64,000 bases of DNA. It comes from an uncultured Bacillota bacterium (lineage in GTDB: Bacteria > Bacillota_I > Bacilli_A > Erysipelotrichales > Coprobacillaceae). Location of the stretch: NCBI GenBank assembly GCA_949290865.1, contig CASETM010000056.1, positions 28,517 to 92,516 of the forward strand, written 5' to 3'. Under the pieces are notes generated by a model. That model searched no databases, was not told the DNA's origin, and saw only the letters and a list, made by a program, of their open reading frames with translations. Positions 49,971-58,182 of this stretch are shown one piece after another. A program made the translations under genes and the position numbers. The first letter of the stretch is position 1; each line of letters starts with the position of its first letter.

Positions 49971-50683
49971 TATTCTATATACATAGCTTTAGCGATATAT
50001 GGCTCAATTTCACTGAAACTGTACCATCCCGAACTTTTACTATCATCTTTACCGCCGTTAGGATTAGATACATAAACTTTCTCCTGAGCACAGGCCAGCA
50101 AAACCATATAATGTGATGTCGTTGTCCATCTGTTTTCATCCGGTTTATTCCATACACAAATAAGAACAGGTTTATCATCAGCTAAATGTTCTTCTAAAGC
50201 CGCCTGCGACAGATGTGTCTTATCATAATAGAAATCACTGTTGTCGATACCAAATGCTGCCAGTTCATGTGACATATCCTGTCCATTTAAATGAGGATAA
50301 TATTTTTCCCATAAAGTTTCTGGTGTCTGTTCAATCCCGTAGCCACTTAAAATAATAGCCAGTGAGGTAATACCACATCCACTTTCTGACATGGTATCTT
50401 GCCAATACTTTTTGTTCTTCCATGGTCCATAGTTCTGTTTATATTCTTTATAGGTTTTGCCATCTTTGCTGTGAAATAATGTGAAATAACCTATGCGTGA
50501 TAAAACCTTTTCCTGCCCCTGTCCAGCATAATTTTCATTGTTGTCTTCTTTGATGATCGTATATTGTTCGTATTTATTCATCACTAAATCATCATACAGC
50601 TTAATCGGCAGATAAAATACCAGTACTGTTATTATAAATGTGATGATTACTTTACCTTTATGCAATCTTTTTTTGTATTTCAT
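49970..50683 (-). CDS. C39-like cysteine peptidase, membrane anchored
   Basis: The 237-residue protein has an N-terminal signal anchor (KVIITFIITVLVFYLPIKLY). The catalytic Cys is in SESGCGITSLAIILSGYGIE and the His in TTSHYMVLLACAQEKVYV, then NPNGGKDDSK, the C39_2 layout. It is probably extracytoplasmic. It is divergent from the two-component system at 50848, which may control it. Confidence 0.78.
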   Translation of the reverse strand: MKYKKRLHKGKVIITFIITVLVFYLPIKLYDDLVMNKYEQYTIIKEDNNENYAGQGQEKVLSRIGYFTLFHSKDGKTYKEYKQNYGPWKNKKYWQDTMSESGCGITSLAIILSGYGIEQTPETLWEKYYPHLNGQDMSHELAAFGIDNSDFYYDKTHLSQAALEEHLADDKPVLICVWNKPDENRWTTTSHYMVLLACAQEKVYVSNPNGGKDDSKSSGWYSFSEIEPYIAKAMYIE

Positions 50684-50847
50684 TTTTTCTGCTCCTTAAT
50701 AATTATTATTTTCTAAAATAATTATATAAAGACAGAAAAAAATATTTTTTAAAAAAATATTAAACAATTCTTAACTTTTTCTTACATTTCAATCATTTTC
50801 TTATTTTCTTTTATAGACATGCTATAATACAGGCAAGGAGAAATAAA

Positions 50848-51534
50848 ATGAAAATACTTGTTTTAGATGATGAAAAAGAAATTGCCGATCTGGTTGAACT
50901 GTATCTTAAAAATGAAAACTTAGACGTTTACAAATTCTACAATGCAACTGATGCGATTGAATGCATAAAAACAAAAGATATAGATCTGGCGATATTAGAT
51001 ATTATGGTTGGTGATATCGATGGCTTTCAGATTTGTCAAATGATCAGACAGTTTGGCTATCGTTATCCTATTATTATGTTAACCGCAAAAATATCAGAAA
51101 ACGATAAAATAACGGGATTAACTTTAGGCGCAGATGATTATATCACCAAACCATTCCATCCACTGGAACTGGTAGCACGTGTCAAATCAGCTTTAAGAAG
51201 ATACACGAAATATAATCCTCAGATTCATGACCAGAATGTCATCAGCATAAACGGTCTGGAAATCAATCCACTGACCCATCAATGTTTTCTATACGATCAG
51301 GAAATCACCTTAACGCCCAAAGAATTTGATATTTTACTGTTTCTGGCAAACCATCAGGGTCAGGTTGTTTCATCTGAAGAACTGTTTCAGAAAATCTGGA
51401 AAGAACAGTACCTCAATAATAACAATACAGTTATGGTTCATATCAGACGGATCAGAGAAAAACTTCAGGATAATTCGAAAAATCCTCAATTTATAAAAAC
51501 GGTTTGGGGGGTTGGTTATAAAATTGAAAAATAA
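50848..51534 (+). CDS. OmpR-family response regulator
   Basis: The 228-residue protein has a receiver with acidic pocket LDDEKEIADL, phospho-Asp in LAILDIMVGD (about 50) and Lys in DDYITKPFHPLE. Its C-terminal winged helix LTPKEFDILLFLANHQGQVV ends IRRIREKLQDNSKNPQFIKT. It has an AAGGAG site. The partner kinase overlaps its 3' end; the layout is VanR/S-like. Confidence 0.9.
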   Translation: MKILVLDDEKEIADLVELYLKNENLDVYKFYNATDAIECIKTKDIDLAILDIMVGDIDGFQICQMIRQFGYRYPIIMLTAKISENDKITGLTLGADDYITKPFHPLELVARVKSALRRYTKYNPQIHDQNVISINGLEINPLTHQCFLYDQEITLTPKEFDILLFLANHQGQVVSSEELFQKIWKEQYLNNNNTVMVHIRRIREKLQDNSKNPQFIKTVWGVGYKIEK

Positions 51535-52627
51535 TGAACTGAAAAACATAAAAAGAAGACAGGCCGTCATGCTGACACTGCAGCTCATCGTAGGCAATGT
51601 ACTGCTTATTTTTATATGGATGCTTTTTATTGAGGGTTTATTAGAAAACAAGATTGCTAATATGGTCTATCAAATTAATTTAAATCTGTATTACTATCTC
51701 ATTGATTATAAACAAATCATTTTCATGATTTCTATCCTGTTTAATTCCTTTTTGATATTATATCGCTATATTTCAAAAGAAACAGAAAAAAAAGAAGAAA
51801 TCTACAACGCTATTGATAAGATCATCTCTGAAGAAAATCAGGAAATCAGTTTACCAGAAAGTGAAAGTCGTTTTTCACAAAAAATCAATGATGTTAAATA
51901 TCAGTATCTGCTGAATAAAAGAAAAGCATTTGAAGAAAAACAGAAAAAAGATGATCTAATCGTTTACATGGCTCATGATCTGAAAACACCATTAACTTCT
52001 GTTATTGGCTACTTAAACCTTTTAAATGACGAAAAAGATCATTTAAGCAAAGAAACTCAATATAAATATATCAACATTGCTTTAGACAAAGCCAAAAGAG
52101 TCGAAGAACTAACCAATGAATTTTTTGAAATCACAAAATATGATCTCCATGATATCGAAATCGTGCAATCAGAAATCAATATCGAACTTTTGTTTCAACA
52201 GCTTATTGACGAGTGTTACCCAATGTTGAAAACAAAGTCACTGCAATGTATTCTTCATTGTTCAACCACTGTTATGATAACAGCAGATGGCAGTCTGCTG
52301 GCTCGTGCTTTTGAAAATCTTCTTAAAAATGCAATCAGCTATAGTTATGAACACACAACTATTGATATTTATTTACATATTATCGATGATCAGATTGAAA
52401 TCGTTTTTCAAAATAAAAGCGATCCCATTCCGGCATATAAACTGGAAAAACTATTTGAGAAGTTCTACCGTCTTGATTCATCAAGGAATTCTACAACCGG
52501 TGGCAGCGGTCTTGGTTTAGCCATTTCAAAAGAAATCATTGAACGTCATCATGGTCAGATACAAGTCACAAATGAAGATGAATATATCAGATTCATTATT
52601 CATTTACCATATAAAAAAGAGCAGTAA
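51512..52627 (+). CDS. Sensor histidine kinase
   Basis: About 370 residues with two transmembrane helices (TLQLIVGNVLLIFIWMLFI; YKQIIFMISILFNSFLILY) and no extracellular domain of note. The H-box is YMAHDLKTPLTSVIGYLNLL; the N-box FENLLKNAISYS and G-box GGSGLGLAISKEI follow. It is a VanS-like small kinase. The start overlaps the regulator by 23 bases and uses a TTG codon in a poor context, so the exact N-terminus is uncertain. Confidence 0.88.
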   Translation: MVIKLKNNELKNIKRRQAVMLTLQLIVGNVLLIFIWMLFIEGLLENKIANMVYQINLNLYYYLIDYKQIIFMISILFNSFLILYRYISKETEKKEEIYNAIDKIISEENQEISLPESESRFSQKINDVKYQYLLNKRKAFEEKQKKDDLIVYMAHDLKTPLTSVIGYLNLLNDEKDHLSKETQYKYINIALDKAKRVEELTNEFFEITKYDLHDIEIVQSEINIELLFQQLIDECYPMLKTKSLQCILHCSTTVMITADGSLLARAFENLLKNAISYSYEHTTIDIYLHIIDDQIEIVFQNKSDPIPAYKLEKLFEKFYRLDSSRNSTTGGSGLGLAISKEIIERHHGQIQVTNEDEYIRFIIHLPYKKEQ

Positions 52628-52651
52628 TGACATCTTTTCGTTACTGCTTTT
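52620..52651. terminator. Terminator between kinase and alpha/beta hydrolase genes
   Basis: AGCAGTAA and TTACTGCT enclose a 13-base loop and are followed by TTTTAC on the plus strand; the convergent hydrolase gene stops at 52650. Confidence 0.6.
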
Positions 52652-53384
52652 ACTGTCTGATAAAATCCACAGCCATCTTGGCTGCTTCCTGTGTAAAAGG
52701 ATCCGTAAAACGATGATCAGCTCCTTTTTGCAGATACAGCGTACTATTCTGATAAATATCATGATATCTTTTTGATGCAATCATATCAACTGTTTCATCA
52801 TGATCACCATGAATCAGTAGCACGGGTCCATGATACTGGCTGGCAATTTCATAAATTGGCAGATTCTGTGCGATTCTGAAATAGAAACCACCAATCGTAT
52901 CCCCTCTAACAAGCAGTTTATCGGGAATATGATGTGGATCATATGTAATATCCATACAAACCCCTTTTAAAGCATCATCTTTCAGTGTTGCTGCTGGTGC
53001 CATCAGCACAACTTTTTCAAACACTTCTGGATAATATCCCGCCAGCATGCTAGCTACGACGCCACCTTGCGAATGACCTAATATATAAATATGGCGTACC
53101 TGTTCCAAAGATCTGACATAATCCAGTATGGCTTTGGCATCTGCCAGTTCATTCAGCACGGTCATGTCTTCAAGCAATCCATCACTTTCGCCATGACCAT
53201 TAAAATCAAAACGAATTGATGCGATTCCTTTTTCCAGCAGCAAATCTTTGACTGCTATTAAAATATCGTTATTTCTTTGTCCGGTAAAACCATGCATCAA
53301 AATGACAATATCATATTGTTCTTTTGCTGGTATTTCCAGATCACCTCTTAAGGTTAAACCATCTCTTTTTATTTCAACTTTCAT
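52650..53384 (-). CDS. Alpha/beta hydrolase
   Basis: The 244-residue protein has ILMHGFTGQRNNDILIAVKD, nucleophile elbow ILGHSQGGVVASMLA, Asp in HGDHDETVDM and His in GADHRFTDPF. It resembles cinnamoyl/acyl-esterase-type serine hydrolases of gut Firmicutes. No signal peptide. Substrate not determinable. Confidence 0.82.
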   Translation of the reverse strand: MKVEIKRDGLTLRGDLEIPAKEQYDIVILMHGFTGQRNNDILIAVKDLLLEKGIASIRFDFNGHGESDGLLEDMTVLNELADAKAILDYVRSLEQVRHIYILGHSQGGVVASMLAGYYPEVFEKVVLMAPAATLKDDALKGVCMDITYDPHHIPDKLLVRGDTIGGFYFRIAQNLPIYEIASQYHGPVLLIHGDHDETVDMIASKRYHDIYQNSTLYLQKGADHRFTDPFTQEAAKMAVDFIRQ

Positions 53385-53435
53385 TTTTCATTCTCCTTCT
53401 GTATATATCTATTATATATCAGAAAAAGTCTATAT

Positions 53436-53609
53436 TTAAGCCAGATGATATGAACTGGCTCTTTTGACATCAAGATATTTCCAGTATTTTCTTTCTTTTC
53501 CACCCACAGCTATTACCAAATGATCGCTATATCCAAATTCTTTCGCAACAGTTCCTTTTTTGACTTTTGAGATATGAGTTAATTTTCCTTCTACAATTGC
53601 ATATTTCAT
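53436..53609 (-). CDS. Small basic protein, 57 aa, unknown
   Basis: ATG 53609 has AGGAGGTG at 6 bp (a GTG three codons upstream overlaps that site). MKYAIVEGKLTHISKVKKGT and GGKERKYWKYLDVKR: the first part resembles the short beta N-terminus of CoiA-like proteins, but nothing more supports that. A single gene. Confidence 0.5.
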   Translation of the reverse strand: MKYAIVEGKLTHISKVKKGTVAKEFGYSDHLVIAVGGKERKYWKYLDVKRASSYHLA

Positions 53610-53734
53610 AATAGCCACCTCCTAATCTATCTCTATTATAGATGATAAAAAATATTTTTTATTGTCAAAGTGTTTATTAAACTCCTAAATAACGGAGTTC
53701 AAAATATTTTTTAAATTATTTTTTATAAAAAATT

Positions 53735-53752
53735 TTGTGAATAATATAACAA
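53735..53752. promoter_or_regulatory. Rex-like operator candidate upstream of the hydrogenase operon
   Basis: TTGTGAATAATATAACAA has the outer arms TTGT/ACAA of Rex sites, the redox repressor that controls fermentation and hydrogenase genes in Firmicutes. The inner part is only partly symmetric, and it lies 17 bp before the -35 box. Confidence 0.35.
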
Positions 53753-53768
53753 ATAATGCAATAAGATA

Positions 53769-53797
53769 TGTAAACCCTTTCAAAAAAATGGTATGAT
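53769..53797 (+). promoter_or_regulatory. Extended -10 promoter of the hydrogenase operon
   Basis: TGTAAA, 17 bp, then TGG-TATGAT (extended -10). The nuoE-like start at 53842 follows at 45 bp with GAAAGAGGTG. The -35 is a poor match, so an activator or Rex relief may be needed. Confidence 0.5.
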
Positions 53798-53841
53798 AAG
53801 GTTATGGATTTAATTAAGACATTTAGGAAAGAGGTGTAAGA

Positions 53842-54333
53842 ATGAACAAATTAAAGCCTGAATATATTTCATTTATTGATGAGACAATTGAACGTCATAA
53901 AGATGAAAAAGGTCCAATTAAACTAATGCTTCACGAAATTCAAGCTGAATTGGGATATATTCCTTTTGAAGCTATGAAAAAAATGTCTGATGCCTTAAAC
54001 GAACCCGTATCCAAAATATATGGTGTCGTTACCTTTTATTCTCAGTTTACAACTGAACCAAAAGGAAAACATGTCATCAGTGTCTGCCTCGGAACAGCAT
54101 GTTACGTAAATGGTTCACAAACGATCCTGGATCTTCTTGTCGAAATGACAGGCGCACCTGTCAACGGCACCAGTGAAGATGGTGTTTTCTCAATTGATGC
54201 TACACGTTGTGTTGGAGCATGTGGTTTAGCACCCGTTGTCAGTGTTGACGGAACCGTATTTGGATGTACAAAACAACTTGAAGATTTAAAAATGCTTGTT
54301 TTAAATTATAAAAAGGAGGAAGCTCCCGCATGA
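53842..54333 (+). CDS. NuoE-like [2Fe-2S] subunit of hydrogenase (HndA-type)
   Basis: The 163-residue protein is a thioredoxin-like [2Fe-2S] domain with CLGTACYVNGS and CVGACGLAPVV supplying the four Cys ligands, after the N-terminal helical bundle EIQAELGYIPFEAMKKMSDA. It carries electrons between the NAD(P)H/flavin subunit and the catalytic subunit. First gene of the operon. Confidence 0.88.
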   Translation: MNKLKPEYISFIDETIERHKDEKGPIKLMLHEIQAELGYIPFEAMKKMSDALNEPVSKIYGVVTFYSQFTTEPKGKHVISVCLGTACYVNGSQTILDLLVEMTGAPVNGTSEDGVFSIDATRCVGACGLAPVVSVDGTVFGCTKQLEDLKMLVLNYKKEEAPA

Positions 54334-54683
54334 AAATGAAAGATATCTTAGATATTGTGGAGGCCGAAACAGTTTATGTCAGTAATCCACACGTCTATGA
54401 GATAGATTTTCAGCATGCTTTTGCCAGTGATCTGATGTCTGATGCTTTATGTCATCTTCGTGATGCCGATGAAAGCGAACTGTTGATTACTGGTTTAGCC
54501 AACATGCAAATATTCCATACAGCAAATACGCTGGATCTTGCTGCTATATTGATCGTGAGAGGAAAAACAATTGATGAACATCTCATCCAGGGAGCAAAGA
54601 TGAGTGATGTCAGTGTTTTTACTACAAAATATACAATGTATGAAACCTGTGGCCGTCTTTATGAAAAAGGACTAGGAAGATGA
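54330..54683 (+). CDS. DRTGG-domain protein
   Basis: The 117-residue protein has VYEIDFQHAFASDLMSDALC and LIVRGKTIDEHLIQGAKMSD, then VSVFTTKYTMYETCGRLYEK, the DRTGG layout associated with hydrogenase operons. It is predicted to sense a small ligand or bind nucleotide. It overlaps nuoE-like and ATPase genes by 4 bases each. Confidence 0.75.
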   Translation: MKMKDILDIVEAETVYVSNPHVYEIDFQHAFASDLMSDALCHLRDADESELLITGLANMQIFHTANTLDLAAILIVRGKTIDEHLIQGAKMSDVSVFTTKYTMYETCGRLYEKGLGR

Positions 54684-55087
54684 AAAAAACATATACCGTC
54701 AAAAAAGATGATTACGAAGATGCTGGACAGGTTTCCCGTGATATTAAAAAAGAATTAAAGGCAATAGGCTTTGACCCAAAAATACTGAAACGTATCTCTA
54801 TTGCCTGCTATGAAGCTGAAATCAATCTGGTCATTCATTCTTATGGCGGAACGATTTTATTCGAAATCGATCCAGAAGGTGTCGTTCATCTGTCATTCGA
54901 TGATATTGGCCCAGGTATTCCTGATATTGAAAAAGCCATGACCCCTGGGTGGTCAACAGCTTCAACAAAAGCCAGAGAATTTGGATTTGGCGCAGGAATG
55001 GGACTGGATAACATGAAAAACTGTGCTTCAACCTTTCAGATTGAATCATCAAGTGAGGGAACTCATTTGAAAATGACATTTTCATGA
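54680..55087 (+). CDS. Anti-sigma-like ATP-binding protein (GHKL)
   Basis: The 135-residue protein has N-box CYEAEINLVIHSYGG, G1 DDIGPGIPDI and G2 GFGAGMGLDNMKN, the RsbW/SpoIIAB fold. No sigma factor or STAS partner lies in the operon, so it may control hydrogenase expression or act on a distant partner. It overlaps its neighbours by 4 bases. Confidence 0.8.
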   Translation: MKKTYTVKKDDYEDAGQVSRDIKKELKAIGFDPKILKRISIACYEAEINLVIHSYGGTILFEIDPEGVVHLSFDDIGPGIPDIEKAMTPGWSTASTKAREFGFGAGMGLDNMKNCASTFQIESSSEGTHLKMTFS

Positions 55088-56256
55088 AACCAATCACAAA
55101 ATCCGCACAGAAAAAATGTGTACAGTGTATTAAATGTTTAAAATCCTGCCCTGTTAATGCCATATCCATCGTTGATCATCAGGTTCACATTAATGAAGAA
55201 GAATGTATCTACTGTGATGTCTGCATTAAGGAATGCACCTCACGTATATTAAAAGTCGAAAATGTTCATGTCAGTGAAACCCTTCACCAGCATGATCATA
55301 ATGTCATTTTAATACCAACCAGTCTTTTATCTGATATGAAATCATACGATGAATTTCAAAGGATCTGCGCAGCAATTCTCAGACTGGGATTTGATGAAAT
55401 CGTTCAGTACAGTGATATCGAAGGCTTTCTCTATAAAAAAGCCATTCAAGAAAGTCGGGAAAAAGAAGGAATCTGGCTGATGCCATTCTGTCCAACGATC
55501 AATCGTCTGATTGAAAAAAACTATCCGACACTCTATGATCATATTTTACCTTACGATTATCCCGTAGAAATTGCGGCCAGACTGATTAGAAAAAAAACAA
55601 AAGGCAAAAATGTTGGCATTTATTCTTTATGTGAATGCGTTGGTAAAATGACCCTGGCAAAATATCCCTTTGGAAATGAAGAATCGGCCATTGACTATGC
55701 AATGACGATTTCCCATATATTTCCAAAAATCAATAAAAACAAGAATGAAGACAGACATCTGATCAATATGAATAAATATGGTGTAAAAAGCAATGTTGAA
55801 GATCTCTTTGGTAACAGAAGCTTATCAGTCATCAGTGTCGAAGGCTTAAATCAAACCAAGAGTTTACTGGAACTTCTGGAATTTGATCGCATTCATCATG
55901 TTGATCTCATTGCGATGTATGCCTGTTATCAGGGATGTATCGGAGGATATTATCTATGGTCTAATCCTTATGAAGGATGTTACAATATAGAAAGTATGAT
56001 GGATCACTACTCCAAAGAGCTTATTGACCTCAAAGAAGATGATTATGTGATCCAAAGACAATTTAATAGACATGAAATGGAATCTATCAAAGAAAAAATG
56101 GATCGTTTCATGAAAGTCAATGAAATCCTGGAACAGCTTCCGCAGTTTGACTGTGGAGCCTGTGGCTTCGCTAATTGCCGAGCTCTGGCTCAAGGAGTTG
56201 TTGATGGAAAAGTCAATATTGAAATCTGTCGTGTGAAAAAGGGTGAAAACAAATGA
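55084..56256 (+). CDS. Fe-S protein with degenerate [FeFe]-hydrogenase domain
   Basis: The 390-residue protein has an N-terminal ferredoxin (CVQCIKCLKSCPVNAI and CIYCDVCIKECTSRI). The middle region corresponds to the HydA large domain with degraded H-cluster motifs: PFCPTINRLIEKNYP, SLCECVGKM and YACYQGCIGGYY. It ends with a four-Cys domain FDCGACGFANCRALAQG. It is probably a sensory or electron-transfer relative, not a catalyst. Confidence 0.75.
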   Translation: MKPITKSAQKKCVQCIKCLKSCPVNAISIVDHQVHINEEECIYCDVCIKECTSRILKVENVHVSETLHQHDHNVILIPTSLLSDMKSYDEFQRICAAILRLGFDEIVQYSDIEGFLYKKAIQESREKEGIWLMPFCPTINRLIEKNYPTLYDHILPYDYPVEIAARLIRKKTKGKNVGIYSLCECVGKMTLAKYPFGNEESAIDYAMTISHIFPKINKNKNEDRHLINMNKYGVKSNVEDLFGNRSLSVISVEGLNQTKSLLELLEFDRIHHVDLIAMYACYQGCIGGYYLWSNPYEGCYNIESMMDHYSKELIDLKEDDYVIQRQFNRHEMESIKEKMDRFMKVNEILEQLPQFDCGACGFANCRALAQGVVDGKVNIEICRVKKGENK

Positions 56257-56582
56257 TCTTAAAAGAACTTGTGGATCTGCTTCCACTGATCAGCGTTAAT
56301 GATGTTTCTTTAGAAAGAGAAGTTCAAGGCGTCTATATTGGCGATCTGTTAAGTTTTGTTATGGCTAACGGTCAGGAAAATGAACTGTGGCTGACCGTTC
56401 AAAGACATCTTAATGTGGTTGCGGTCGCTGAACTGACTGGTTTTTCCGCTATTGTTTTTTTACAGGATATCGAACCAGAAGCAGAAACCATCAGCAAAGC
56501 CAATGAACTGTCTATCCCTCTGCTGAAAACATCTTTGACTGCTTATGAACTAACCAAGACACTGGTGAAAGTTGGATTATAA
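56253..56582 (+). CDS. Second DRTGG-domain protein
   Basis: The 109-residue protein has LVDLLPLISVNDVSLEREVQ, GVYIGDLLSFVMANGQENEL and AIVFLQDIEPEAETISKANE, then IPLLKTSLTAYELTKTLVKV. Same family as 54330-54683 but different in sequence. Overlaps the preceding gene by 4 bases. Confidence 0.72.
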   Translation: MILKELVDLLPLISVNDVSLEREVQGVYIGDLLSFVMANGQENELWLTVQRHLNVVAVAELTGFSAIVFLQDIEPEAETISKANELSIPLLKTSLTAYELTKTLVKVGL

Positions 56583-56584
56583 AT

Positions 56585-57280
56585 ATGTATTACGATCTGC
56601 ATATTCACTCTGCTTTATCTCCATGCAGTGATGATGACATGACCTTGAATAATATTGTCAATATGTCGTTTATCAAAGGACTGGATCTGATAGCGATCAC
56701 TGATCACAATTCTGTTAAACAGCTATCCTGTTTGCCAACCGTTGCGCAAGGAAAAGTTAAATTTGTCTATGGTGTTGAAATTCAAAGCCGTGAAGAAGTT
56801 CACATTCTCGCTTACTTTCTGCCAGAAACAGAACTTGCTCCTATACAGCAGTTTTTAGATTACTATCTGATTGAAGAACCCAATGATGAAGATTATTTTG
56901 GTCATCAGTACATTTTTAATGATCAGGATGAAATCATCGGCAGTGAAAGTCGCCTGCTGATTGTATCCATTGATCTGTCTTTAACTGATATTATTAAAGC
57001 AATTCATCAGTTTCAGGGAATTGCCATTCTGGCACATGCCTTAAGTAAACGTTATTCCGTTATGCACAATATGCTGACGATCGATCCCACTTGGGATTTT
57101 GACGGTATTGAAGTCACGAACAAAGAAGAACAGGAAAAACTGTTGGTCATGTTTCCGTTTTTAAAAAACTATATGTGGTTTTTCAACAGTGATGCTCATT
57201 CGCTTGTTGATATTAATGAGCCTTTATATCAGCTGGAATGGGAAGACTTTTATCAGTTATGGAGAAAACGTTATGGATGA
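56585..57280 (+). CDS. PHP-domain phosphoesterase
   Basis: The 231-residue protein has YYDLHIHSALSPCSDDDMT (HxH metal site), IAITDHNSVKQLSC, YGVEIQSREEVHILAY and, late, FFNSDAHSLVDI. All PHP metal motifs are present, so it is a likely active phosphatase or nuclease. It is a regular member of hydrogenase-linked operons of Firmicutes and Thermotogae; its substrate is unknown. Confidence 0.85.
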   Translation: MYYDLHIHSALSPCSDDDMTLNNIVNMSFIKGLDLIAITDHNSVKQLSCLPTVAQGKVKFVYGVEIQSREEVHILAYFLPETELAPIQQFLDYYLIEEPNDEDYFGHQYIFNDQDEIIGSESRLLIVSIDLSLTDIIKAIHQFQGIAILAHALSKRYSVMHNMLTIDPTWDFDGIEVTNKEEQEKLLVMFPFLKNYMWFFNSDAHSLVDINEPLYQLEWEDFYQLWRKRYG

Positions 57281-57806
57281 AATTGCACTTAATATTCTGG
57301 ATATAGCCTATAATTCAATTCGTGCCCATGCAACATTGATCAAAATAATGGTTACTGACAGTATCAAAGATAATAAAATCAATATCATCATTGAAGATAA
57401 TGGTGATGGCATGGATAAAAAAACAGTAAATCAGGTAACTGACCCGTTTTATACAACAAGAACGACCCGCAAGGTCGGTCTGGGCATTCCTTTATTCAAA
57501 CAGACTGCAGAACTGACCGGTGGCTATCTGCATATTCAGTCCACACCTGGTCAGGGAACATGTGTCGAAACCCAATTTGTCAAAAATCATATCGATACCC
57601 CGATGATGGGCAATGTGGTCGATACGATGTTGACTTTAATACAGGCAAATGAAAATATTGATTATATTTTTGCATATAAAACCGATAAAAATGATTTTAT
57701 CTTAGATACCAGAGAAATGAAAGACATCCTTGGAGATGTGAAAATAAATGAACCAGAGGTTCTTTTATGGATAAAAGACTATATGAAGGAGGGATTAGGA
57801 ATATGA
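57273..57806 (+). CDS. Histidine-kinase-like ATPase
   Basis: The protein has 177 residues from ATG 57273, overlapping the PHP gene's TGA by 8 bases. GHKL boxes: N-box ALNILDIAYNSIRAHATL, G1 EDNGDGMDKK, G2 RKVGLGIPLFKQTAELTGGY, then STPGQGTCVE. It lacks a phospho-acceptor domain, like the upstream ATPase. The C-terminal region is unassigned. Confidence 0.78.
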   Translation: MDEIALNILDIAYNSIRAHATLIKIMVTDSIKDNKINIIIEDNGDGMDKKTVNQVTDPFYTTRTTRKVGLGIPLFKQTAELTGGYLHIQSTPGQGTCVETQFVKNHIDTPMMGNVVDTMLTLIQANENIDYIFAYKTDKNDFILDTREMKDILGDVKINEPEVLLWIKDYMKEGLGI

Positions 57807-58171
57807 AATCATTAGAAGATTTAAAGAAAATCAGACTGGCTGCCCAAAACAAAATGACCATGCGTATGGACGAAGAGCAAAAATACCGTGTCGTTGTCGG
57901 AATGGCAACGTGTGGAATCGCAGCTGGGGCCAGACCAGTTCTCAATACCATTGTTGAAGAAGTCGCAAAAGCAAAACTTCCTGTTACTGTTTTGCAGACA
58001 GGATGTATTGGAATGTGTACATTGGAACCAATCGTTGAAGTCTTTGACCGCGACGATAATAAAACAACTTATGTTCTGGTCGACTCAAAAAAAGCGAAAG
58101 AAATCGTTACCAGACATCTAATACATGACGAAATCATTGAAGATTACACTGTAGGAAAATATAAGAAATAG
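57803..58171 (+). CDS. Thioredoxin-like [2Fe-2S] ferredoxin subunit (HndB-type)
   Basis: The protein has 122 residues from ATG 57803 (ATGA overlap). Cys ligands in MATCGIAAGARP and TGCIGMCTLEPIVEV form a [2Fe-2S] site. It matches the small HndB-like subunit between nuoE and nuoF genes in NADP-linked hydrogenases. Confidence 0.82.
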   Translation: MKSLEDLKKIRLAAQNKMTMRMDEEQKYRVVVGMATCGIAAGARPVLNTIVEEVAKAKLPVTVLQTGCIGMCTLEPIVEVFDRDDNKTTYVLVDSKKAKEIVTRHLIHDEIIEDYTVGKYKK

Positions 58172-58182
58172 GAGGATAAAGC